Source: Gammaproteobacteria bacterium (lineage in GTDB: Bacteria > Pseudomonadota > Gammaproteobacteria > Steroidobacterales > Steroidobacteraceae). From it: 7,017 nt of DNA. Below, one piece after another: positions 1 to 6,238 of the stretch. The notes below the pieces were generated by a model. The model was not told where the DNA came from. It did not search any database and saw only the letters and a list, made by a program, of their open reading frames with translations. How positions within the stretch are numbered: the first letter of the stretch is position 1; each line of letters starts with the position of its first letter. The translations under genes and the position numbers were made by a program. Where the stretch lies: contig DAIDKA010000146.1 in the NCBI GenBank assembly GCA_027451085.1, positions 1 through 7,017 on the forward strand, given 5' to 3'.

Positions 1-921
1 GAGAACCTGAAGCACTGGGCTCTGTTCCAGCAGATTCCGGCCAGACTGTCCAACCTGGCGATGCATGGCGGGTACCTGTTGCGAAATGGCATGATGCGGG
101 CTTACGCGTCCACCTCAGGGCCGCTGGTGCTGGGTGTGACGCTGGTATGCACCGTAGGTGTGTTCCTGAGCCTCCAGTCCTACCTCAAGTTCCGGCTCTG
201 GAGGTTTGGCACCCTCGCGCTGCTGCTGGGCGGGCTGATGTCCGCGTATTCGCGCGGACCCCTGGTCGGGCTGGTGTGCGTGGTGTGCCTGTTCATACTG
301 CTGCGGCCGCGCGCCATGGCGCGGTTGCTGCAGGGGGCGATGATTGCAGGTCTGCTGGCCGTCCCGGTCATGCTGTCCCCGCTCGGGGAGAAGCTCCTGC
401 ACATGATGCCAGACGTCGGCGCCGGCAGCAGCGCGGCGGTGGATTTCAATACCGAGTACAGGTTGCGGCTGTGGGACCGTACCCTGGATATCGTCTTTCA
501 AAACCCGGTGCTGGGTGATCCCGATGCGCTGCTCCAGATGCAGGATCTGCGCCAGGGTGAGGGCATCATAGACGTGGTGAGCGCCTATTCCTGGATCCTG
601 CTGGGGCAGGGTGCTGCAGGCATGCTGTTGTTCGCCGGCTTCACGCTATCCGCCATCCTCGGGGCGTGGTACTGGAGCAGGCGTTGGGCTGCGCTGGACC
701 TGAATTTCGCTCAGGTTGGAACCAGTCTGCTGGTGTGCCTGGCGGGCACCTTGTTGATGGCGGTCAGCGGTGGCATGGACGACGCAGAGTTGTGTCTGCT
801 GGTAGGACTGGCGGTGGCCTACCGGAATTTCAGTCGCCATGCCCTGGGCAGTGCGCGACAGGGCGCTGTCTCCGGACGGGCCGCCGGGGCTGCAGTAACG
901 TCGGGGGTGGTGAGGACATGA
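1..921 (+). CDS. O-antigen ligase / polysaccharide polymerase-like membrane protein (Wzy/WaaL type), 5' partial
   Basis: The reading frame is open from the first base of the window, so the start lies upstream; 306 residues are visible. The protein is an inner-membrane polytopic protein of the O-antigen ligase/polymerase superfamily, which joins or transfers lipid-linked glycan at the periplasmic face. Visible support: hydrophobic segments around fragment residues 41-62, 68-84, 87-102, 111-125, 196-222 and 240-275; a short SRG motif after a membrane helix (residues 84-86), as in Wzy_C proteins; the R-x-x-x-MRAYAS stretch (28-37); and the periplasmic loop pattern YRLRLWDRTLDIVFQNPVLGDP (153-174) followed by LRQGEGIIDVVSAY (183-196). 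That last pair is typical of ligases found in exopolysaccharide clusters. Ligase versus polymerase cannot be decided from sequence. Family members usually have 400-500 residues, so roughly 100-200 N-terminal residues are missing. The stop overlaps the next start by ATGA, which implies translational coupling. Confidence 0.85.
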   Translation, partial: ENLKHWALFQQIPARLSNLAMHGGYLLRNGMMRAYASTSGPLVLGVTLVCTVGVFLSLQSYLKFRLWRFGTLALLLGGLMSAYSRGPLVGLVCVVCLFILLRPRAMARLLQGAMIAGLLAVPVMLSPLGEKLLHMMPDVGAGSSAAVDFNTEYRLRLWDRTLDIVFQNPVLGDPDALLQMQDLRQGEGIIDVVSAYSWILLGQGAAGMLLFAGFTLSAILGAWYWSRRWAALDLNFAQVGTSLLVCLAGTLLMAVSGGMDDAELCLLVGLAVAYRNFSRHALGSARQGAVSGRAAGAAVTSGVVRT

Positions 922-2966
922 GAACGCAAAGCATCAGGATGGCGCCCGTGTGCCACGCCCTCGCTCCCGCACTGCTGTGCCTTGTGGCGCTGGTGCCGGG
1001 CGGGCGGCCTGCAGAGGCCCGCCCGCTGGGCATCAATCTGGCGCAGGTCGCGTACTACTCGACGGAACAGCCGTTCCTGAACATCATGAAGAGCGGTGGG
1101 GCGGACAACTACAGTGGCTGGGCCACAGCCACCACAAGCGGTGCCCACGACACCGGCGAGGAGGCCTACCTTCAGGTGGATTCCAACGGGTATCCCACAT
1201 CCCTGGTGGCTTCCCGCGCGCTTCCCGGCCGGCAGAAGTTCAACATGGTGCGCACCCTGATCAACTACGGCCAGGGCACCCCCCCGGGCGCCAGCGGACC
1301 GTATCCATCCGGAACCTACCGGCTGAAGTTCATCGGCAAGGGCACCGTCAGGCTCGAAGGGGACGCAATATCCGCCCGGGGGGATACCTGCCCCTCGGAC
1401 AATGCGCTCACCAACAGCAGGGCCAATACCTATGTGTCCTGCACCTTCACGGTGAGGGCCAGCACGACCGGCATCTGGCTGGATATCACGGCGGTCAGCA
1501 GCAGCAGCGACAACCCACGCGATATCAGCGTGGTGCAGGAAAAGTACGCCGCCAGCTATGACGCGGGCGCTATCTTCAATCCTGCCTTCCTGGCCATGCT
1601 CAAGGGGTTTTCCAGCCTGCGCTTCATGGATTGGGAAAGAACCAATGACGAATTTCACGCGCTTTTTGCCGCGGGCGCCATTTCGCCCGGTGCCACCAGC
1701 CTGACCCTGAGCAAGCCCTGGGAGGGGCCTTCGGGCAGCTACCCGGTGATTTTCATCGATGGCGAGCGGCGCGAGGCCAGTTTCACCGCCGGGGCCAGCG
1801 CGGTGAACTGGAGTGGCGGCTTGAGCAATGCCAGCGGCGCCAGTGGCAAGTGGGTGTTCGGTTCCCAGACCTACTATGGCAGCCTGTACATCGTGCAGAA
1901 AACCTGGACTGGCCGTTCGTTGCCAGCCAATGCCTTCTGGGGCCTCGCCGACGGCGTGCCGCTGGAGGTGGAAGTGGCCCTGTGCAACCAGATCGGCGCC
2001 AACTGCCACCTCAACGTACCGCTGCTCTACTCTGATGCCGACATCAAGGACATGGGGATGCTGGTGATGTCGGGCGCCGGCATGCAGAGCGGTTACAGGC
2101 CGCTGGCCGCCAACCTTACTGCAACTTTTGAACTGTCGAACGAGGTCTGGAACAGCGGATTTATCCAGTACGACGTCGCCGGCTCCCTCGGCGGCATCAC
2201 CTGGCCCACGCAGCGCTCCGGCGGCGGCAACTACGCGTGGAACCGCAACTGGTTCGGCATGCGTACTGCGCAGATGGCGGACAATCTGAAGGCGGCGCTG
2301 GGTCCTGCAGTCTTCGAGCGCGTGTTGCCGGTGCTGGGGGCGCAGGCCGCGGGAACGAACTCAGCCACGGAGGCGCTGACGACGGCTTACTGGAATGCGG
2401 GGCCTGCCACGAAGCATGCGATCAAGCAGGTTGCCATCGCTTCCTACTGGGGAGCCACGCCCTCGGTTGCTGACTGCGCGACCATGACGGCCCAAAGTGA
2501 CGGGGGGCTGGCGGACTTTTTCGCCACTTTGCGCAGTCAGACCGGGGCCAGCGGCGCCATCTACACGAGCGTGCCGAATGGCGGCTGGCTGGGGGAGATG
2601 CAGGACTGGGTCTCGGCGTACGTGAAGGTCATGGCCCGCTATCCCTCGTTGACGCTCATCGCCTACGAGGGTGGGCAGGGTTTCCAGGCAACCAAGACCA
2701 ATACCTGTCCCGGCTGGCCTGACCTGGTCGCCCGCGCGGAGCGCGATTCGCGCATGGAGGGGGCGGTCACCGCCGCCCTGGATTTCTGGGCGACCGAGGT
2801 GGGTGACTCGCAAGCCCACATCAACAACCTGTACGACGATGTCAGTCCAATTGCGTGGTTTGGCGCCTTCGGCCACCTGGAATCCCTGATGCAGCCGATC
2901 AGCCCGTTGGCTGTCGCTCCGCCCAAGTACCGGGCGCTGGTGCGTTATATCGGGGATGAACGCTAG
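918..2966 (+). CDS. Secreted glycan-binding / glycoside hydrolase-like protein (clan GH-A-like)
   Basis: A 682-residue protein with an N-terminal signal peptide: charged start, hydrophobic core about 13-27, and an AEA cleavage site near residue 34. It is therefore periplasmic or secreted. After the signal comes a beta-rich, possibly carbohydrate-binding region (about 80-206). A TIM-barrel-like part follows, with the strand LRFMDWERTND (234-244), GVPLE (346-350), NVPLL (366-370), ELSNEVWN (405-412) and IAYEGGQGF (581-589). The NE pair (N408-E409) and the later YEGG glutamate (E584) look like the acid/base and nucleophile of clan GH-A glycosidases. Between the first two strands lies an extra small beta module (about 253-305). 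Similar proteins in exopolysaccharide loci are often called 'cellulose-binding' or hypothetical; the true substrate is unknown. ATG at 918 was chosen because it overlaps the upstream stop, has a G-rich Shine-Dalgarno-like stretch at 903-916, and gives a good signal peptide. The open frame extends upstream to 666, but only inside the previous gene. The last 68 bases overlap the opposing hydrolase gene. Confidence 0.85.
   Translation: MRTQSIRMAPVCHALAPALLCLVALVPGGRPAEARPLGINLAQVAYYSTEQPFLNIMKSGGADNYSGWATATTSGAHDTGEEAYLQVDSNGYPTSLVASRALPGRQKFNMVRTLINYGQGTPPGASGPYPSGTYRLKFIGKGTVRLEGDAISARGDTCPSDNALTNSRANTYVSCTFTVRASTTGIWLDITAVSSSSDNPRDISVVQEKYAASYDAGAIFNPAFLAMLKGFSSLRFMDWERTNDEFHALFAAGAISPGATSLTLSKPWEGPSGSYPVIFIDGERREASFTAGASAVNWSGGLSNASGASGKWVFGSQTYYGSLYIVQKTWTGRSLPANAFWGLADGVPLEVEVALCNQIGANCHLNVPLLYSDADIKDMGMLVMSGAGMQSGYRPLAANLTATFELSNEVWNSGFIQYDVAGSLGGITWPTQRSGGGNYAWNRNWFGMRTAQMADNLKAALGPAVFERVLPVLGAQAAGTNSATEALTTAYWNAGPATKHAIKQVAIASYWGATPSVADCATMTAQSDGGLADFFATLRSQTGASGAIYTSVPNGGWLGEMQDWVSAYVKVMARYPSLTLIAYEGGQGFQATKTNTCPGWPDLVARAERDSRMEGAVTAALDFWATEVGDSQAHINNLYDDVSPIAWFGAFGHLESLMQPISPLAVAPPKYRALVRYIGDER
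1674..1835 (+). other. Small beta-module inserted in the GH-like protein
   Basis: Residues about 253-305 of the secreted protein form a Gly/Ser/Thr-rich beta segment with the pattern PGATSLTL...W-E-G-P-S-G-S-Y-P-V-I-F-I-D-G-E-R...A-S-F-T-A-G-A-S-A-V-N-W-S. Its spaced W268, G273, Y275, F279, D281-G282 and W298 resemble, from memory, a short beta module common in phage tail and other surface proteins (W-x-G-x-x-G-x-Y-x-V-x-F-x-x-G...W). It separates two putative barrel strands (234-244 and 346-350), so it looks like an insertion in a loop. The boundaries are approximate and the homology is inference. Confidence 0.4.
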
Positions 2967-4797
2967 CTTCCTCCGACGCGGGGAGCATTTCCAGCAGAAA
3001 CCGTCGCACCGCAGGTTCAGTCACGGTGCTCGCCTGTGCGCTGAACATGGAGTGATCCAGGCCCTCGATGGTGATCAGCCGGCCCTCGCGCTGCCAGCGG
3101 TCCAGGTCCCGCGGGGCACGCTGCCGCAGGCGGTTGAAGCCGAAGTCATCGGCACCGTAGATCAGCAGCACCCGGGCATTGCGGGCGGCGGCATCCGCGC
3201 CCCGCAGCGGCATGGGATGCAGGCGCAGCAGGTCCAGCGCGCGCCAGGCGACATAGGGCAGCTGATGCACCACGTGCACGATGGATCTGGGGTCCTGGGT
3301 ATGCTTCAGCAGCTTGTGGATCAGAAGGTTGGTCGGTGGCGCAGCGCGGCGCCGCTGGAGGTCCTTGGGGGGATCGGGCACGTAGAACAACTGGCCGTTG
3401 ATGCCCAGTACACCAGAGAGCCCCGGCCGGCTGGCCGCAGCGTCCAGGGCCAGGAACGCACCGGAACACAGCCCTAACGCAACCACCGCTCCAGGGCTGT
3501 GTCTTTGCAGTTCGGCTGCGCCTGCATGGACATCATCGATGGCCTCGATCGGATAGGACTGGTTGCGTGCCTGCCCGGGGTGTTCAGGGCTGTCACCCAG
3601 TCCGCCGAGATCGAGTCGTAGTGATGCGATGCCGGCGGCCGCCCATGCGCGCGCCCATTCGACCCAGACGCGTGCGGGACCCGTGGAGCGCCCGACGCCG
3701 CTGTTGATCATCAGTACTCCGCCATAATGGCGCTGGTTGCGCGGCAGCGTCAGCGTTCCTGCAAGCCTTTGAGACCCGACACTGATGCGCTCTTCGGTCC
3801 AGTCCTGATTCGTGATCCGGGTTGCTGCCTGTGCTGCGGCAGCGTTGCCGGCGGCAGATCCGGCTTCATTCAGGTCTTCACCCGGCAGGTGTTCACCCAG
3901 GAAACCTGTGATGCGATCGAGGATGGACTGAGGGGTCTGCGCATCCTCGGCAGTGGCGTCGATCATCCGGTCGGTGCCCGGAAGTTCCACGGCTTCGGCG
4001 CTGATGCCCAGGGTCACGAGTCGAGCCGCAAGCCGGCCAGGCTCTGAAGCGCCCGGCCGGCCGATGATCAGCGTGTTGCCCGTCTGCGCCGTGGCGATCT
4101 TCTGCAGGTCCATCTGCTCCAGAGCGCTGACCGTGGCGGCATTCAGACGGTGTCCCAGCGCGACGATTCCACCCGGCTCGGACGGATCCTGGCCTGCACT
4201 GACGCCCAGCAGATTGATGCTGCGCAATGCACGCAGATAGCGGCGGCCGTTGACTACGGGGTCCCACAGCACGGTGGCGGCGGCGGGCAGGCGGCTGCTG
4301 GCCAGTGTCACGAGTGCCGCCCCCAGCCGCAGGCCGACGAGGCCGACGCGCTTTGCGGTTTGCGCAGACATGAACTGCATGGCGTGTTCGATGCTGTCGA
4401 TCCAGCGGATGAACTGCTGCGGGTCGAGACCGTCTCCAGAGGAGTTGCCCCAGCCCTCGTAATCGAACCGCAGGGTGTCGAAGCCGCAGCCGGCCAGTTG
4501 TTGTGCCAGCGCCTGCACGGTGGCGTAAGCACAGGTGTCCTCGTAGCCCCAGGGGCTGCACAGCACCACTGCGCCCCGCGCGGGCACCCGGGCCGGATGC
4601 AGCCTGCCTGCCAGGGCGCAGGCCGGGTCTCCAAACACCACGGGGCGTCCGAACCGTTGCTCGTGCAAGGTCACCGCCGCAGTTGTGCCGGCGCGGGCGC
4701 CCGTCTGCACGGAAGGAAAGAGGGAGATATTGCTGCTCGGTGGAGGCGCCGGCGCCTGCGCCGCGGAGTGGAACTCGATTTTCCCGGACTCGTCCAT
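2899..4797 (-). CDS. Tandem two-domain alpha/beta hydrolase with atypical nucleophile elbows
   Basis: This 632-residue protein has no signal peptide and is probably cytoplasmic. Domain 1 (about 41-306) has SPWGYEDTCAYA (81-92), RFDYEGWGNSSGD (110-122) and the elbow GLRLGA, which puts Arg157 where Ser is expected. No convincing catalytic His is seen in this domain. An Ala/Gly-rich linker follows (about 310-335). Domain 2 (about 337-610) has LRLDLGGLGDS (393-403), the elbow GLCSGA (Cys444 at the nucleophile position), YGADD (acid D550/D551) and GLDHSMFS (His582), giving a plausible Cys-Asp-His triad of the dienelactone-hydrolase kind. The first domain resembles hydrolases associated with exosortase/exopolysaccharide loci, which also show non-Ser elbows; the substrate is unknown, perhaps acyl or ester groups on glycan intermediates. 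ATG at 4797 is preferred because a run of seven G lies just upstream as a Shine-Dalgarno-like site; an in-frame GTG at 4809 would add four residues. The gene is divergent from the sugar dehydrogenase and its 3' end overlaps the upstream convergent gene. Confidence 0.85.
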   Translation of the reverse strand: MDESGKIEFHSAAQAPAPPPSSNISLFPSVQTGARAGTTAAVTLHEQRFGRPVVFGDPACALAGRLHPARVPARGAVVLCSPWGYEDTCAYATVQALAQQLAGCGFDTLRFDYEGWGNSSGDGLDPQQFIRWIDSIEHAMQFMSAQTAKRVGLVGLRLGAALVTLASSRLPAAATVLWDPVVNGRRYLRALRSINLLGVSAGQDPSEPGGIVALGHRLNAATVSALEQMDLQKIATAQTGNTLIIGRPGASEPGRLAARLVTLGISAEAVELPGTDRMIDATAEDAQTPQSILDRITGFLGEHLPGEDLNEAGSAAGNAAAAQAATRITNQDWTEERISVGSQRLAGTLTLPRNQRHYGGVLMINSGVGRSTGPARVWVEWARAWAAAGIASLRLDLGGLGDSPEHPGQARNQSYPIEAIDDVHAGAAELQRHSPGAVVALGLCSGAFLALDAAASRPGLSGVLGINGQLFYVPDPPKDLQRRRAAPPTNLLIHKLLKHTQDPRSIVHVVHQLPYVAWRALDLLRLHPMPLRGADAAARNARVLLIYGADDFGFNRLRQRAPRDLDRWQREGRLITIEGLDHSMFSAQASTVTEPAVRRFLLEMLPASEEASVHPRYNAPAPGTWAERQPTG

Positions 4798-5024
4798 GCA
4801 CCCCCCCACTGACGATGGACCCTTGAGGGGTCTTTCGCTGCCATCATCGGGCCAGGACTCACCAGTGATACTACCGTATTATTTCCGTCCACGCGGGCCA
4901 GGCCAAGTCTCGCTATGGGTCCCGGACAGCGCGGGTTGTCACGCGGCGGCGGCATTATCCGGGCAGAACCCGGATGGCGCTGCAGCCGACTCATTAAATT
5001 GCGAACTGCATCACAGTTGGGAAT
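4798..5024. promoter_or_regulatory. Divergent intergenic region, probable promoters for hydrolase and dehydrogenase
   Basis: This 227-bp gap separates two divergent genes, so it should hold both promoters. It has AT-richer islands (around 4866-4884 and 4991-5000) in an otherwise GC-rich stretch. Two small adjacent dyads lie at 4859-4868 (TCAC-CA-GTGA) and 4868-4879 (ATAC-N4-GTAT) and could be operator half-sites. No pair of -35/-10 boxes with proper spacing could be identified on either strand, so the promoter assignment comes from gene orientation only. Confidence 0.4.
4957..4975. repeat. Perfect 7-bp inverted repeat (ATCCGGG-CAGAA-CCCGGAT)
   Basis: The two 7-base arms are exact reverse complements around a 5-base loop, ending about 50 bases before the dehydrogenase start. 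It could be an operator or a hairpin in the 5' untranslated RNA. No T-run follows, so it does not look like an intrinsic terminator. Confidence 0.5.
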
Positions 5025-6191
5025 ATGTCCACGAAAGGCTCGGGATTGCGACGCCAGCGGTGGCTGATGGTTGCACTGCTGCTGACGGCGCCTCTGCTCT
5101 ATGGCGCCTGGAAGCTGGAGAGCTGGCTGAAGCTGCGGTATTACCGCCAAGGGTTGCATCTGGTGACGGTGGTGTCCGGGCTGGGGGCCCCCTGGTCGTT
5201 GGCTTTCCTGCCGGACGGAAGCCTCCTGGTAACGGAACGTGAAGGGAGGCTGCATCGCATCGCAGCAGGTCACGATCAACTCATCCGCGGTCTGCCGCCG
5301 GTGTGGGCTGAAGCCGAGGGCGGCCTCTTCACCGTGCTGCCGGATCCCGATTTTGTGGATAACCACCTGATCTACTTCGACTACGCGGAGCCTGCATCAA
5401 ATGGCGTCCAGGGCGCAGGGCTCGCTGTCGCCCGCGGGCGCCTGGATGGCGTCACCCTGACCGGCGTCAGTGTCATCTTCCGTGACCCCGAAAAGTCTCC
5501 CAAGCCGGTCAGCTTCGGTGCTCGCATGATGTTTGGCGTTGACCACAAGCTGTATGTGACCGTGGGGGACCGGGGCGAGGCGCCTGAGGCGCAGCGCCTG
5601 AGCTCGCTGCGGGGCAAGATCATCCGGCTCAACCCGGATGGAAGCGTTCCAGCTGATAATCCCTTCGTCGGCGTGCCGGGCGCCAATCCCGCCGTGTGGG
5701 CGCTGGGTTTTCGTGACCCGCAAGGTATCGCCCAGGACCCGGTTACGGGGCGGATCTGGTCGAGCGACCATGGACCTGCCGGCGGGGACGAAATCAACCT
5801 GATCCGGCGTGGCCACAACTATGGCTGGCCGGTAGTCTCCCATGGCGTGGATGAAGGCACCGGCGCGCCCATCGGTGAAGGTGCGAGCAAGCCGGGCCTG
5901 GATGAGCCGGCGATCTGGTGGGGCACTACGGCAGCCAGGTCCGTGCCACCCACCGGCATGACCTTCCTGGACAGTGAACGCTATCCCGCGTGGAAGCGGC
6001 AGTTGTTTGTCGGCACGCTGATGGGGCAGTCGATGATGCGTCTGAAGATCGATGGCACGAGGATCGTGGCGCAGAGCCGCATGTACACGGGCTGGTATGA
6101 GCGGATACGGGACGTAAGGCAGGGACCGGACGGCTGGCTGTACATGGTGTCCAACCGGCCCGATGGCAGCGTCGTGCGGCTGGAGCGCTAG
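5025..6191 (+). CDS. Membrane-anchored PQQ-dependent sugar dehydrogenase-like protein (YliI/Asd-type beta-propeller)
   Basis: A 388-residue protein of the soluble-type glucose/sorbosone dehydrogenase family, which oxidises sugars with PQQ in the periplasm. The N-terminus is basic (RRQR, 9-12) followed by one hydrophobic helix (13-28) with no clear cleavage site, so it is probably anchored with the propeller outside the cytoplasm. Family motifs: GAPWSLAFLPDG (54-65), EGGLFTVLPDPDF (98-110), VTVGDRGE (178-185), LRGKIIRLNPDG (195-206), FRDPQGIA (229-236), HGPAGGDEIN (249-258), NYGWPV (265-270), GMTF (311-314) and RIRDVRQGPDGWLY (360-373). It aligns well by eye with E. coli YliI over its whole length. 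Differences: the catalytic His of the HFGGR-type motif is Ser163 here (VSFGAR), and the PQQ-site Gln and Asn positions are Glu98 and Asp231, while Arg230, Arg360 and Arg362 remain. Activity is therefore uncertain. A weak GGGA lies just before the ATG at 5025. Confidence 0.85.
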   Translation: MSTKGSGLRRQRWLMVALLLTAPLLYGAWKLESWLKLRYYRQGLHLVTVVSGLGAPWSLAFLPDGSLLVTEREGRLHRIAAGHDQLIRGLPPVWAEAEGGLFTVLPDPDFVDNHLIYFDYAEPASNGVQGAGLAVARGRLDGVTLTGVSVIFRDPEKSPKPVSFGARMMFGVDHKLYVTVGDRGEAPEAQRLSSLRGKIIRLNPDGSVPADNPFVGVPGANPAVWALGFRDPQGIAQDPVTGRIWSSDHGPAGGDEINLIRRGHNYGWPVVSHGVDEGTGAPIGEGASKPGLDEPAIWWGTTAARSVPPTGMTFLDSERYPAWKRQLFVGTLMGQSMMRLKIDGTRIVAQSRMYTGWYERIRDVRQGPDGWLYMVSNRPDGSVVRLER

Positions 6192-6193
6192 GA

Positions 6194-6238
6194 GCGTGCC
6201 CCGGCGCCGTGCTGGCTCAGGAGTCGCGCCGGGAACGC
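6194..6238. terminator. Imperfect GC-rich hairpin between convergent genes, possible bidirectional terminator
   Basis: The arms at 6194-6207 (gcgtgccccggcgc) and 6226-6238 (gcgccgggaacgc) pair with one bulge and one mismatch around an 18-base loop. It sits just after the dehydrogenase stop and covers the stop and last codons of the glycosyltransferase. There is no T-tract on either side, so intrinsic termination is only a possibility; the convergent position is the main support. Confidence 0.3.

Noticed and set aside
666..917. Upstream extension of the GH-like gene frame to an ATG at 666
   Set aside because: It lies wholly within the polymerase/ligase coding sequence, would place the signal peptide internally, and the ATGA overlap start at 918 explains the gene better.
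819..2009. Long open frame on the - strand (396 residues) opposite the secreted GH-like gene
   Set aside because: Its translation is rich in Ala/Gly/Arg/His with no recognisable domain, and it lies antisense to a gene with a clear signal peptide and motifs; it is a GC-bias shadow.
2956..3477. Open frame of 173 residues on the + strand opposite the hydrolase C-terminal domain
   Set aside because: Low-complexity Gln/Arg/Gly-rich translation with no domain; the opposite strand has conserved hydrolase motifs.
3893..4801. Open frame of 302 residues on the - strand in another frame of the hydrolase
   Set aside because: Arg/Gly-rich shadow of the hydrolase; motifs are only found in the other frame.
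4150..4812. Open frame of 220 residues on the + strand opposite the hydrolase N-terminal domain
   Set aside because: Composition typical of an antisense shadow, no domain or ribosome binding site.
4818..4832. Short inverted repeat GACCC-TTGAG-GGGTC followed by TCTTTC on the + strand, resembling a terminator
   Set aside because: The stem is only 5 bp and no + strand gene ends there; likely chance.
4936..4958. TTGTCA and CATTAT as a possible -35/-10 pair for the dehydrogenase
   Set aside because: The spacer is only 11 bases, too short for a sigma-70 promoter.
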